From contig CAXHTR010000008.1 of assembly GCA_964019655.1 (NCBI GenBank), positions 1-64,000 of the forward strand: a stretch of DNA of 64,000 nt, written 5' to 3'. A program made the position numbers and the translations under genes. This stretch comes from Perkinsela sp. pyNocScin1. Taxonomy: Eukaryota; Euglenozoa; Kinetoplastea; Prokinetoplastida; Perkinselidae. Shown here piece by piece: positions 25,274 through 35,686 of the stretch. Below the pieces are notes generated by a model, which saw only the letters and a list, made by a program, of their open reading frames with translations, ran no database searches and had not been told where the DNA came from. Numbering within the stretch: the first letter of the stretch is position 1; each line of letters starts with the position of its first letter.

Positions 25274-28200
25274 ATGTATCTGTCGTGTTTCTTGCATAGT
25301 GCATGCAAGGCCAATGCTAGGCAGATTGAGAAGCCAACAATGAGAAGGCTATGTATCTATCGATCTCATAGCTCAGATGTGTCGAATTCCGCAGAGAATG
25401 CACTTTATCCCAAGAACCCGATCGATCCTTTATTGAAGAATTTCGCAGGGAGTAAATTCATTGGCATCTCAAGCTGGCTGTCGAGCGCGAAAAATGTTCC
25501 GTCAATTGATTATTTTTCCAGAATGCGTATTCTTACCTACTGTAAACAAAAGATTGGCAAAAGGAATGATTTTATGCAGGTTCTGGATTGTCTGATACAG
25601 AAGTGCCATAGCTCGAAAGATGGTAAAAGGGTACATTTTGCATCTATGAAAATACCTTTGTCACATGAAGAGAATCTTGCCACTGCATGTGGAATTGCTG
25701 GAAGTGCAAAAGAAGCAGAAGCATGCGCATATATGCATGCGGAGGATATTTTGGAAGAGTTTGATTTACCTGTCTATGAGAACGCAGCACGTCAGGAGCA
25801 ATATTCCGCAGAACGGATGAGACAGGGGCGTAAGATTACTAGCACTGAAAAACGAAAACAGACCACCGATGGTCCCACGTCACCGGTTATTACATATCTA
25901 CACTATTCTGATAGCAGTGAGCGTATCCCAGACGCAACAAGTCTGAGATTATCAGCTGCGAACTCGCCAGCCTGTACAGTGCCTCAAGGACAAAGTGGTT
26001 CATGGGCCTTCGAGAAGTCTATGGCCCTTTATTTCAATCCAGAGAACTTCCTCAAAAAAACTTTTGCCGGTGAGAAAAAAAAGCTTCTGACGAATATTGA
26101 GTCCAGACCAGCAGGAAACTCGACCGATTGGACAGTTCATTTGGGCTACAAGCAAGAATCTGACGTAACCGAGGAAATAAATTGGATATTAAATGCAACA
26201 GGGAAAATTAAACTTGCGACTTTGCGTTATGCATCGATCAGAGCTCTTATGCTTCTTCATAAGTCTAGCATCATGGAGCATGCAAGTTTTTTCAAGTATT
26301 TTCTAGATGCTATTGAAGTAGATAAGATTCAGGTTAGCATATCGAAGGCGAATCCAGGTGAAGAGACAAAAGATGATGAAGATACAAACTATAGCAAAGT
26401 TGATGTTCGCACAAAAGAAATGTATCAGGGAGAGGTCCGCTTTATTCAAAGAAGCACAGCTGCAAGCGAATCGATGTTCTATATTGTGGATGCGGGCGTT
26501 TTGAACATGTCTTGTAGGTCACGAATGGACCTTTGGTTTCTTCTTCGTAGGCAAGGCAGGCCTCTTGGAGAGATGATTCGCTATTTCAAGGTTGCAGAGG
26601 GAGGTTTAAACAAAAGTAATATTTTCCAAGCAGAAATTCGGCTTCCCCTGCCTGAAGCTGTTTTCGGAGAGAGGCTAGCTATTGGTATAGCACATAGAAA
26701 AAAAGATGCTGCATTCGCAGCGGTTCAGCATGCAGAACTCATTCTCGATGCTATCGGCGTTCCGGTTTTGCCTATTTGGCCATATTATGCGGACAAGGGC
26801 GGTGCGATTGGGACGAAGGCAAACTACAGGACTCAGCACGCACAGGATATTCGCGCAGTGAAAACTCGTGCGAGAAATAGATGGGCACCCAGCACACGGG
26901 ACTATATCCGGCCAAGTGCACCATCACCACCACCCCTATTTGTGAAGCCAGACGAAGTTGAAGATGGCTTATGCGTGAGCCATTTTTCAAACGTTACGGA
27001 ACTAGGACCTTGCCATCGCGTCAAAGTTCAGACCACATTGCAGAGAATAGGGGCTACTTGCAAAATTAGCAAGAATACTATAGTTTTCTCAAAGACACTC
27101 ATGCACGTGGGTGTAATCATATTGTCCCTTCCGTACGCCTATGGTGGGCAAAAAGTTGCTCAAGGGATAGCACGATCTAGTTCAAAAGCAGTCCACATTG
27201 CATTCACCAACGCACTTCAGATATTAGAAGCGTATGGTGTGACAGAACAACTGCCTAAACATTGTGCGAAAACTCCTCCGCCGCTCATTCTTGTCGATGC
27301 AGAGATCGATTCGTACCGGGCTCCAATGAAAACTGGGTTTGAGCCTTTCATTGAAGCTCCTGCGGAAAGTAAGATACGCGAGCTTCTCAAAGCCGATACT
27401 CAAGATGGCTATATAATGGTAAAAGAGCAAGAGACGAAGAAAAATGAAATAATCAGTAGAGCAATATCAGACCCGCGCATTGCTGATCCATATAGCACTA
27501 TTCGAATTCGTGCGTTTTACCGGGCGCTTACGAAGACCATTCATTCGGATCTTCCAATAGAGTTTGAGGAGTGCCGTGGGGGTACTGTGTATTTCAAAAG
27601 GGGGAAATTTACTCTCCATCTGCCGAAGCCCTTTCCTCAAATTTTAATCTGTGCAGAGGCGCGCACCAAGAAGGAAGTGCAGATTCTATGCAGTATGCAA
27701 CTAGAGCTTCAGCTGGACGCTATCGGATTTCCCATTAACAGCACGAAAGCGACACAGTACACTCATGCGATAGCGTGCAGGCACTGTGGAAGAGATGCAC
27801 CGACAGATATCGACGTCAAACAACCAACCAAGGGTTACATTATTGTTCCTCCACTTCGCAAGGATTATGGCAGAGAGGTCTCGGAGTTGATGCTTGAGGC
27901 ATCAGTCCTATCGCACGATGAATCTATTGATGCTAATATTCGATATGGATCCTCATCAAAAGTGATCAATTTTCAAGAAATAAACCGAAAGTTTATCAAC
28001 TGGGGTGATTCTACGCTTGCACACGCTTTAGAAACCTATCTTGGTTATCATTCGCAGTCCATACACGGAAATACAGAAATTTCACACGAAGCAAGTTCCT
28101 TCGTAATCAAATGTCAAGTGCCATACAAAAATCATGAAGAGAATGATGTCGCTACAGGCATGTCCACAATCAATCGAGAAGCTGTCTCGCTGTGCCATCT

Positions 28201-31200
28201 GCACTTCGCCTTGATATTGCATGCACGCAAAATATCGATTTTCGCTGACTATGACAAGCAGAAGGCGCATGCTGCGCGAATGAATCAGCTGATATCCAGC
28301 ATAGGATGCCAATCTAACGCCCATACGAGCACCGAAGTCCCCCGCGGGTTACGCGTTGAGCCACCAGGTAAACCTGTCGCTCCAAATATAAACCGTTACA
28401 AAATAGATTTTTTGCATGTGTGGTACGAATTCTGTCAGCGTTGTGAAGCATACATCTCTGAAAGTTTCACGTACAAAAACAGCTTGAATTGCTACCAGCC
28501 AAAATCCGGCGACCCGATTATTGATGAAGCTCGTGAGGCCTCTGAGAAAAAAGATATTGATGGGTCGTCGAAAATGATTTTGAATAGTTTTTGCACGCGT
28601 ATCGGTATACCGCTTCCTGAGCCGAAGGTGTCTGTCACTGAAATTCGCGGGATGCGTAAGTTTGTGACGACTATTCAGCTGCAGGGCTTTAGCTGGATGA
28701 GCACCGGGGTCGACAGCAATCAAAAAGTCGCCGAGGTGCGTGCTACAATGCATTGCATTGAAATTCTTAGGCGTACTCATCCGGAGTTCGATTGTGAGTC
28801 AGATTTATCGAGCAGAATGAGACGCATGAGCGAGCTAGAGTTACTCATGTCAAATGTTGATGGAGGATGTGAACGAATTCTTGATATATACGCGAGCTGT
28901 GGTGGAATACAGCCGGCAAAAATGTCAACACGGTACACGGGTGATGGAATAAGCGCTACGATTATCCTCGAAGATCATGAAAGGCGCTACGAAGGAACAG
29001 CTGTGTACGGTAAGCGGTGTATCGCGGAGCAGATGGCGCGTGAGTCCCTATGCAAGCGTCTGCAGCATGTTCCAAGGTTTATGGCTTTGGGTAAACTCTT
29101 CAGCAAACATCCAAAGCTTCATCTCAAACATTTATTCTCTCTAGACGGTATTGAGAAGTTGCCCGAGATAGAAGAACTCTCTGTCTTATCACGCAAGTTA
29201 GAATGCAACGCTGGAGAAACTTCGGCTGAAGAAACTCAGATGAAAGCACGGAAGATATATAAAACACCTGTTTATTCTTGTGTCATTGGAAAATCGTCTG
29301 CTGATGTTGCCCAACGAAGGGCATCGCTGCCGATTGCAGCGTATAAAGATATTGTACTGAAGCAAGTGAAGGCTGCCAACGTGCTCATCCTATGTGGTAC
29401 CACGGGCTCTGGAAAAACAACACAAGTTCCCCAGTTTATTTTGGAAGACAGTTGTCAGCAAGGCGACGCAGTGAATATAGTAGTCTCCATTCCACGACGA
29501 ATTAGCGCGATTTCTGTTGCACGCCATGTTGCATTCGAACGTGGGCAGAGTGCAGGCATGAGCGTCGGATACTCTGTGCGCTTTGAGCATAGTGTTGGTA
29601 GTCATCTTAATTTTGTGACGACGGGTGTTCTTCTACGACTGCTAGCTGGAAATCCGTTGTTAAGTGGTGTTTCACATGTGATCATTGACGAAGTTCATGA
29701 GAGAGACTTGAACACAGACTTTCTTCTCCTTCTCATGAAGCGGCTACTTTTGCTCAGGCCGGACCTAAAAGTCATTATTATGTCAGCAACACTGGAGAGT
29801 GAGCTCTTTGCAAGTTACTTTGGTAGTGCGCCTATTATCAACGTAAATCACGCCGCACACGCAGTGCATGAGATGTATCTTGACGATATCGCAAAGCTTG
29901 CCACACAGAGCCCTTCTGCATGGGTGAGACAGAAAGGAATCCTTTTGGAGCAGCAACTTTCGCGCGAAAATAACATGATAAATTCGGAGCTGCACGTCTC
30001 TAAAGAATCTAATAATCATATCAAAAGTGACTGTATCGATTTCAGACTTATTCTCTTCTTAGTGCATCATTGCATAGAGAAGCACAAACTTCTTTCGCTT
30101 GGGGGAAGCATTCTCATATTTTTACCCGGATGGTATGAAATTCGAAAGGCACGGGAAGTTCTCGAGCAAGCCGATGACTCGTGGGCGTACGATATTCGTG
30201 TTTTACACAGTGGAGTTTCCCCTGAGGAACAAATGCGCTGCTTTGCACCCCCAAGAAAAAACCGAGTAAAGATAGTTTTAGCCACAAATATTGCAGAAAG
30301 TGGTATAACGATTGATGACGTTGTGTGTGTCATAGACACTGGGCTTTTAAAAGAAAAGCATACCACTAATCAGTTAGATGATAGACTGTCATCAGCTATC
30401 ACATCGCTTGTGACCGTTCATGCAAGTAAGGCGAGCTGTATGCAGCGTCAAGGCCGTGCTGGCCGCGTGCGACAGGGGTACTGCTATAAACTTTTCAGTC
30501 GTTTAAGGTATTCCCTATTTAAAAACTTTCGACATCCAGAAATCCTACGGCTGTCACTAGAAGGAATATGCCTCTCAATACTTGATCAAGGTCTTGGTTC
30601 GCCTGTTGATGTGCTGCAATCTGCTATATCGGTACCAAAAGCTAGAAAAGTCGAAGCTGCAATAGAAATGTTAAAGTATATTGGAGCTGTGTCACCCAGT
30701 GGGACTCTCACCAAGCTCGGTAAGCAAATTGCCCGCATTCCCGCATCTCCGAAAATAGCGAAGATGTTAATTATCGGTTGCCGATTGAATTGCCTTGATT
30801 TAGCCCTAACCCTAGCGGCTTCCACCGACATCAAGCTCTTCAAACTTTCGAACGACATGAACGTTCAAGACATCACAGTCGCCCGAGATTTACTTTCGGA
30901 TGGGCAGCTTTCTGACCAATATTGTCTTGTCAGTGCTTACAATCGATATTGCGATGCGTGGGATGATGATGAGCGAAGAAAACGGTTCATCCAAGAATTC
31001 AATATTGACGAGCAAGCATTATACAGCATGTCAAAGATAAAAAAGCAGCTTTATGATGAGCTCGTTTCCATGAAGCTTATCGACATAGATGACGCTCATG
31101 AAATAGCATGTCAAGGTCGCTCGAAAGCTGAACGAATGCGGAAATTGGGGCCCACTTCTAGACCTTTTGTGGAATGTACTAGATATTCACTCAGGTCGCA

Positions 31201-31699
31201 CTCAATGGCGCTTTTCCATGGCTTAGTTAGCGTGGTTTGTAGTGGAAATGTTGGTGTTCAAAGAGAGAAAGGACTGTACAGCTCTCGTCTTAATGAGAAG
31301 CTGAAGCTAATGCCAGGCTCCGTGATTTCCAACCAGCTTGCATATTCACCATTTATTGTTTTTAGTGAAAAGCTTGATAGAAAAATCTTGAATAAAGGGC
31401 CTGCTGATGTGAGCGGAGAAATGCGTGAGGCAACAGTTGTAGACGTATGGACGCTCCTGCTTTTTGGAGTTAGCACGGAGCAACTAGACTATTGGCAGGA
31501 TCTCAATCTTTGCATCCTTGACAAATGGTTGATATTCAAAGTTTCGCGGCAGGAATATTCAAAACTGATGATGCTTCGTAAAGCTTTCGATACCAATCTT
31601 CAGCTTAACCATCACCAAGATAAAAGAGTACAAAGGGGCCTGTCTTCTGCTCTTGTGGCTACACTTCAAAAGCTTTGTAAAGTAGAGGCGAGCAAATGA
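25274..31699 (+). CDS. DExH/RHA RNA helicase resembling RNA-editing helicase 2 (KREH2)
   Basis: A 2,141-residue protein. The C-terminal third is a complete DEAH/RHA helicase: motif I GTTGSGKTTQVPQF (about 1376), Ia IPRRISAISVA, II DEVHERD (about 1473), III MSATL, V LATNIAESGITID, VI QRQGRAGRVRQGYC (about 1725), then HA2 and OB-fold regions. The first ~1,300 residues hold about eight degenerate dsRBD-like modules, seen as repeated basic-then-Ala-rich helices (such as AKEAEACAYMHAEDILEE and RKKDAAFAAVQHAELILDAI). Size and architecture match kinetoplastid KREH2, which works with gRNA-mRNA editing complexes in the mitochondrion. The basic, Ser-rich N terminus fits import. DHX9/DHX30 relatives are shorter. 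The KREH2 identity is inferred from architecture and context. Confidence 0.75.
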   Translation: MYLSCFLHSACKANARQIEKPTMRRLCIYRSHSSDVSNSAENALYPKNPIDPLLKNFAGSKFIGISSWLSSAKNVPSIDYFSRMRILTYCKQKIGKRNDFMQVLDCLIQKCHSSKDGKRVHFASMKIPLSHEENLATACGIAGSAKEAEACAYMHAEDILEEFDLPVYENAARQEQYSAERMRQGRKITSTEKRKQTTDGPTSPVITYLHYSDSSERIPDATSLRLSAANSPACTVPQGQSGSWAFEKSMALYFNPENFLKKTFAGEKKKLLTNIESRPAGNSTDWTVHLGYKQESDVTEEINWILNATGKIKLATLRYASIRALMLLHKSSIMEHASFFKYFLDAIEVDKIQVSISKANPGEETKDDEDTNYSKVDVRTKEMYQGEVRFIQRSTAASESMFYIVDAGVLNMSCRSRMDLWFLLRRQGRPLGEMIRYFKVAEGGLNKSNIFQAEIRLPLPEAVFGERLAIGIAHRKKDAAFAAVQHAELILDAIGVPVLPIWPYYADKGGAIGTKANYRTQHAQDIRAVKTRARNRWAPSTRDYIRPSAPSPPPLFVKPDEVEDGLCVSHFSNVTELGPCHRVKVQTTLQRIGATCKISKNTIVFSKTLMHVGVIILSLPYAYGGQKVAQGIARSSSKAVHIAFTNALQILEAYGVTEQLPKHCAKTPPPLILVDAEIDSYRAPMKTGFEPFIEAPAESKIRELLKADTQDGYIMVKEQETKKNEIISRAISDPRIADPYSTIRIRAFYRALTKTIHSDLPIEFEECRGGTVYFKRGKFTLHLPKPFPQILICAEARTKKEVQILCSMQLELQLDAIGFPINSTKATQYTHAIACRHCGRDAPTDIDVKQPTKGYIIVPPLRKDYGREVSELMLEASVLSHDESIDANIRYGSSSKVINFQEINRKFINWGDSTLAHALETYLGYHSQSIHGNTEISHEASSFVIKCQVPYKNHEENDVATGMSTINREAVSLCHLHFALILHARKISIFADYDKQKAHAARMNQLISSIGCQSNAHTSTEVPRGLRVEPPGKPVAPNINRYKIDFLHVWYEFCQRCEAYISESFTYKNSLNCYQPKSGDPIIDEAREASEKKDIDGSSKMILNSFCTRIGIPLPEPKVSVTEIRGMRKFVTTIQLQGFSWMSTGVDSNQKVAEVRATMHCIEILRRTHPEFDCESDLSSRMRRMSELELLMSNVDGGCERILDIYASCGGIQPAKMSTRYTGDGISATIILEDHERRYEGTAVYGKRCIAEQMARESLCKRLQHVPRFMALGKLFSKHPKLHLKHLFSLDGIEKLPEIEELSVLSRKLECNAGETSAEETQMKARKIYKTPVYSCVIGKSSADVAQRRASLPIAAYKDIVLKQVKAANVLILCGTTGSGKTTQVPQFILEDSCQQGDAVNIVVSIPRRISAISVARHVAFERGQSAGMSVGYSVRFEHSVGSHLNFVTTGVLLRLLAGNPLLSGVSHVIIDEVHERDLNTDFLLLLMKRLLLLRPDLKVIIMSATLESELFASYFGSAPIINVNHAAHAVHEMYLDDIAKLATQSPSAWVRQKGILLEQQLSRENNMINSELHVSKESNNHIKSDCIDFRLILFLVHHCIEKHKLLSLGGSILIFLPGWYEIRKAREVLEQADDSWAYDIRVLHSGVSPEEQMRCFAPPRKNRVKIVLATNIAESGITIDDVVCVIDTGLLKEKHTTNQLDDRLSSAITSLVTVHASKASCMQRQGRAGRVRQGYCYKLFSRLRYSLFKNFRHPEILRLSLEGICLSILDQGLGSPVDVLQSAISVPKARKVEAAIEMLKYIGAVSPSGTLTKLGKQIARIPASPKIAKMLIIGCRLNCLDLALTLAASTDIKLFKLSNDMNVQDITVARDLLSDGQLSDQYCLVSAYNRYCDAWDDDERRKRFIQEFNIDEQALYSMSKIKKQLYDELVSMKLIDIDDAHEIACQGRSKAERMRKLGPTSRPFVECTRYSLRSHSMALFHGLVSVVCSGNVGVQREKGLYSSRLNEKLKLMPGSVISNQLAYSPFIVFSEKLDRKILNKGPADVSGEMREATVVDVWTLLLFGVSTEQLDYWQDLNLCILDKWLIFKVSRQEYSKLMMLRKAFDTNLQLNHHQDKRVQRGLSSALVATLQKLCKVEASK

Positions 31700-31797
31700 A
31701 GCTACCACTGCAGGGTGTACATAAAGAAACCTTGTTTTTCTTAAGCTGAATGCGCACGAATTTGATTTGCTATTGTTATTTTATTCATCTATGAATC

Positions 31798-33381
31798 ATG
31801 CCTATGACACGATCGATGTTTGCTTCTGAGTTCGAGCGCGAGCAAGTTGAAGCTATTATTTTACCATATCTGAACCGTAATGGGCAAACCATCGATTTAC
31901 ATATTGAAAAACACATTGAATTTTGCGTAAATGCATTACACTGCACTAAGAACCCGAGAGACTCCCTAGCATTCGCGAGGCCATGGGAGTATTACTGGAA
32001 TTTGCACGCCCTAGATATGCTTGATGCGTTGGAATATTCATTTGGGGACACTGTGAGCCTTCTGCACAAAAATGCCTTTGGTAATGATCACCTGATTTCA
32101 AAAACAGTTGAAACACAAAGCGAATGCATATTGTCATTTCCCAGAGATATACAGGAGCTCTTACATCTATCCATGGGGTTTTTGTCTGTAGAAGCGTATG
32201 CTCGTGCTGGGTTGAAGTACCAGCAGCATACCATCAAAAATCAATCGCTCGAGACGATGGTCGTCTCTTGTCCATCATGCGGCTTAGAAATTGTTTGTAC
32301 AAAGCAACTAAAAGCTGTAGATACATCGGGTGCTTCACTCATCAAATTCCACCGAATGCATGCAAGACATTGCACGATTGTTAGCAGCATCTTGCCTCAT
32401 CGCCAGGAGACCGTAGATGAGCTCAGCGAGTTATTTAATATGGATTTATCCAATCCTTTATTACCTGGTACAAATCAAGCGGGGGGCTACTCTGGTTCAG
32501 TAGAGCAAATACCGCACCTTGCAAGTACATATGCAGCCATAAATACCCTAGTCATCATAGGAGGGATGGGATTTCCAAGTGCATATGATAGTATTCCCAG
32601 AGAACCGCTTCAGGTTTGGATCAAATCTCTATATGACCCCGAAAGTGGCTCATTCCGCATGCACACAGACGGTGAAGTGGATCTACGAGCAACGTACTGT
32701 GCCCTCGCAATTTCACAAATTCTTAACCTGGACATTGGTTTGTCGTGCAGAGTAAACTCATCAAATACAGACATGCTCACTCATGGAAGGACCATTCGAA
32801 ATTTCTTGCTAAAATCCCAAACATATGAAGGTGGGTTCGCATGCATCCCACAAGACGAGTCCCATGGTGGATATTCCTTTTGTGGACTCGCGTCTTTGTC
32901 TTTCTTACAAAGTATGAGTCGCGCTCGTTTGCGGCAACTCAAGAGCTGGGCCTTTCAGAGACAATCACAAGCTCTTGGAGCATATAATGGGAGGACAAAT
33001 AAGCTAGTTGACGCTTGTTATAGTTACTGGATGGGCGCGACGGTCGCGGCGCTTGCTTTTAATGAGCGTGCATCTTGCGCTACGAGCACAGGTACGGGTT
33101 ACAATGAGTTTTTTGCACCGAATGGTGAGTCTGAGCCAATGTTCAGCTTTCAGCACAACTTGCGTTTTCTTCTTGCCGCTTCCCCAGATCCATCGGGTGG
33201 ATTTAGGGATAAACCTTCAGTGAAGCCAGATGCCTATCACACCTGCTACGCTCTAAGTGGTATCGCGATCGCACAGATGTTTTCACCATCCTCAACTCGA
33301 TATGTTCGAGAAATTGATCCTCTGTTCAATTTATGTACAATGCGCTGCACAGCTGCCAGATTAAGATTTTATCCAGCTTAG
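31798..33381 (+). CDS. FNTB: Protein farnesyltransferase beta subunit with an inserted Cys/His-rich segment
   Basis: The 527-residue beta subunit of farnesyltransferase, with the alpha-alpha barrel repeats of prenyltransferases. The zinc ligands are present: Asp and Cys in GRTNKLVDACYSYW (about 405 and 407) and His in DAYHTCYALSGIAIAQ (about 481). RPWEYYWNLHALDMLDA and GGYSGSVEQIPHLASTYAA are family hallmarks. About 100 extra residues lie between these two segments (roughly 105-215). They include CPSC (158-161), a further Cys at 167, and His/Cys at 185, 188, 191 and 192, which could bind a second zinc. The enzyme transfers farnesyl to CaaX cysteines with an alpha subunit not seen here. Trypanosomatid beta subunits are also known to be enlarged. 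Confidence 0.93.
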   Translation: MPMTRSMFASEFEREQVEAIILPYLNRNGQTIDLHIEKHIEFCVNALHCTKNPRDSLAFARPWEYYWNLHALDMLDALEYSFGDTVSLLHKNAFGNDHLISKTVETQSECILSFPRDIQELLHLSMGFLSVEAYARAGLKYQQHTIKNQSLETMVVSCPSCGLEIVCTKQLKAVDTSGASLIKFHRMHARHCTIVSSILPHRQETVDELSELFNMDLSNPLLPGTNQAGGYSGSVEQIPHLASTYAAINTLVIIGGMGFPSAYDSIPREPLQVWIKSLYDPESGSFRMHTDGEVDLRATYCALAISQILNLDIGLSCRVNSSNTDMLTHGRTIRNFLLKSQTYEGGFACIPQDESHGGYSFCGLASLSFLQSMSRARLRQLKSWAFQRQSQALGAYNGRTNKLVDACYSYWMGATVAALAFNERASCATSTGTGYNEFFAPNGESEPMFSFQHNLRFLLAASPDPSGGFRDKPSVKPDAYHTCYALSGIAIAQMFSPSSTRYVREIDPLFNLCTMRCTAARLRFYPA

Positions 33382-33445
33382 TGCCAGCTATGATTTTCCA
33401 TTTTTCTTGCATCTACACCATCACATCTCAAGAATTATTTTAATA

Positions 33446-33904
33446 ATGTCCGACCTGAAAGATCGCGAGCGCTATGACGAGCTGAAGAAGGCCCGCAAGT
33501 TTAACAAGCTTAGTTTCCGAGGCATTGATGTTGACAATCTTCTCGATGTCCCGCATGAAAAGTTTGTGGATCTTGTCACGGCACGAGCCCGCAGGCGTTT
33601 CAAGCGCGCTGCACACGAGAAGCCAAGCAGATTCATGGCGAAGCTTCGTAAGGCAAAGAAAAACCTCGCAGTTGGTGAAAAGGCACGCCCTGTCAAAACT
33701 CACCTTCGTAATGTTATTGTTGTTCCAGAGATGCTCGGAAATATTATTGGAATTTACAACGGAAAGATGTTCAACGGTGTTGAAATTCGCGGCGAAATGA
33801 TCGGCCACTACCTTGGTGAGCTCTCCATTACGTACAAGCCAGTCACCCATGGACGCCCAGGTCTTGGTGCGAGTATGGCCCAGCGCTTTATTCCACTGTC
33901 ATAA
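33446..33904 (+). CDS. RPS15: 40S ribosomal protein uS19 (RPS15)
   Basis: A 152-residue protein matching eukaryotic uS19: FNKLSFRGIDVDNLLD, KTHLRNVIVVPEMLGNIIG, then IYNGKMFNGVEI, MIGHYLGELSITYKPV and HGRPGLGASMAQRFIPL. It is a structural protein of the small-subunit head, close to the decoding site. The frame opens at a TTG at 33,407. The ATG at 33,446 gives MSDLKDRERYDELKKARKF and is preceded by a pyrimidine-rich stretch ending in CTCAAG, a plausible trans-splice acceptor. It lies 64 bases after the farnesyltransferase gene. Confidence 0.97.
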   Translation: MSDLKDRERYDELKKARKFNKLSFRGIDVDNLLDVPHEKFVDLVTARARRRFKRAAHEKPSRFMAKLRKAKKNLAVGEKARPVKTHLRNVIVVPEMLGNIIGIYNGKMFNGVEIRGEMIGHYLGELSITYKPVTHGRPGLGASMAQRFIPLS

Positions 33905-34023
33905 GACTAAAAGGGTCTGGAATTAAAGAAATTGAATAAAAATTTTGAGATTGGTATCCGAGTACGGGGTATAGAGGCAAGCATTAATATTTGCTTAGAT
34001 TTTACTCAATTCTTAACAGATAA

Positions 34024-35259
34024 ATGTCAGAAAGCGTAGATGTTGCAAAGTCAATAAAGATTTCGCATCATGAAGAGCAACTGGACAAAGATCCAGAAGT
34101 AGAGGTTCCATTTGATAGTCTGTATGAACACTGTCAATCGCTCATCCACAGGATTCGACTCATTGATCTGAAGACCCGTGCTGTAGACTTCGAGATGAAA
34201 AGATTACAAAAGGAGGAAGTCATCGCCAAAAACGAGGCGAAGCGGATCCAGTCGGTCCCGCTTGTTGTTGGCCAGTATAATGAAAAGATTGACTCAAGTC
34301 GCTCCATTGTTTCGAACGGAAATGGATCAAATTCTATGGTTCATACACTGAGCTTCCTCAATCAGTCGGCACTGAGATCGAATTCGAGCGTCGGGCTCCA
34401 CCGCAGTAGTTCTGCATGCGTTAAGCTCTTGCCACCAGAGACCGATAGCCACGTTTCTGTACTGGAGTCTAATGACCGTGCAAACGTTACTTATAGCAAC
34501 ATAGGTGGACTTGACATACAAAAGCAAGAAATCCAAGAGGCCATCGAGCTTCCTCTTACGCATAGAGAATTGTATCAGCAAATTGGTATCGATCCCCCCA
34601 ATGGCGTGCTTCTCTATGGACCACCAGGGACGGGTAAGACAATGCTCGCAAAAGCAGTAGCGTATCACACAAATGCTGCTTTCATTCGCGTTTCTGGATC
34701 AGAATTCGTGCAAAAGTATCTCGGGGAAGGACCCCGAATGGTTCGCGATGTCTTTCGACTCGCGCGTGAGCGTGCGCCGTGCATTATTTTTATCGACGAA
34801 GTTGATTCGATAGCTACAAAGCGCTACGATGCCCAGACTGGCGCAGATCGTGAAGTGCAGCGCATTCTCATTGAGCTTCTCAATCAAATGGATGGCTTTG
34901 ACAGATCATATAACGTCAAAGTAATCATGGCCACGAATAGATGGGACACGCTTGACCCAGCATTGCTTCGACCAGGCCGACTAGACCGCAAAATTGAGTT
35001 TCCTTACCCAAATCGCCGTGAAAAACGACTAATCTTTCAAGTAATAGCATCGAAAATGAGCCTCGCAGATGATGTTTCCTTGGAAGCATTCGTTACTCGA
35101 CAGGAAAAGCTAAGCGGCGCAGATATAGCCGCGATTTGCCAAGAGGCGGGCATGCAAGCTATTCGAAATAACCGCTACCTCGTGAAGCAGTCAGATTTTG
35201 AGAAAGGCTATGCGGTGCATGCGAGAAAGAAGAATGAAACTCCCAATTTTTATGAGTAA
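34024..35259 (+). CDS. PSMC4: 26S proteasome regulatory ATPase subunit RPT3
   Basis: A 411-residue AAA ATPase of the 19S base. The coiled-coil N terminus is followed by the RPT3-specific run [21 protein letters not shown], close to human [21 protein letters not shown]. Walker A is [15 protein letters not shown], Walker B is [14 protein letters not shown], and the second region of homology is [21 protein letters not shown]. The C terminus NFYE resembles the EFYK-type tail of RPT3. It unfolds substrates and opens the 20S gate. An Asn/Ser-rich stretch (about 95-125) precedes the AAA domain. The ATG follows TTAACAG-ATAA, an AG in good acceptor context. Alpha1 of the 20S core lies about 430 bases downstream. 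Confidence 0.96.
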   Translation: MSESVDVAKSIKISHHEEQLDKDPEVEVPFDSLYEHCQSLIHRIRLIDLKTRAVDFEMKRLQKEEVIAKNEAKRIQSVPLVVGQYNEKIDSSRSIVSNGNGSNSMVHTLSFLNQSALRSNSSVGLHRSSSACVKLLPPETDSHVSVLESNDRANVTYSNIGGLDIQKQEIQEAIELPLTHRELYQQIGIDPPNGVLLYGPPGTGKTMLAKAVAYHTNAAFIRVSGSEFVQKYLGEGPRMVRDVFRLARERAPCIIFIDEVDSIATKRYDAQTGADREVQRILIELLNQMDGFDRSYNVKVIMATNRWDTLDPALLRPGRLDRKIEFPYPNRREKRLIFQVIASKMSLADDVSLEAFVTRQEKLSGADIAAICQEAGMQAIRNNRYLVKQSDFEKGYAVHARKKNETPNFYE

Positions 35260-35343
35260 GCACTGTAGAATTTAATCGATAGACGAACCCTGAATCAAAC
35301 GTTATACTTCGATGTATTAAATCACGAGTGAAATTTATCAAAA

Positions 35344-35595
35344 ATGCAAAGAGCAACAGGGATACTTTTTCTTGCGCGCTCAACAGCTCTTCTCGAGCAA
35401 ACAAACTGGCGTAGTCACGTTTCATACCTCAAATACCTGAATATCTGCACGAACGCGTTGCATAAAGTAGTCAAGGACGACAAATCGGCAAAGTACACTC
35501 GATATTCTGCTGCTGGATACATGGCGCAAAAGCCTGATGGGCAAGGCGGATTCTCTAAGATAGAAAATGTGCCAGCTGATGTCAAGGATTACTAG
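35344..35595 (+). CDS. Small hypothetical protein, possibly mitochondrial
   Basis: An 83-residue ORF with an ATG fills the otherwise oversized 430-base gap between RPT3 and proteasome alpha1, on the same strand. The N-terminal 50 residues (MQRATGILFLARSTALLEQ, then NWRSHVSYLKYLNICTNALHK) contain basic and hydrophobic residues with almost no acids, like a mitochondrial presequence or a small inner-membrane subunit. The C terminus is GGFSKIENVPADVKDY. I cannot assign a family. The coding nature is inferred from position, composition and the regular spacing of genes here. Confidence 0.5.
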   Translation: MQRATGILFLARSTALLEQTNWRSHVSYLKYLNICTNALHKVVKDDKSAKYTRYSAAGYMAQKPDGQGGFSKIENVPADVKDY

Positions 35596-35686
35596 TTCTG
35601 CCTAGCTTAAGCCCTGTAGCACCTTCTTCATGCAACATCTAATTCCTTTGAGCGGACGATTTAACCTTTGTTTTTTTTACTTTTAC

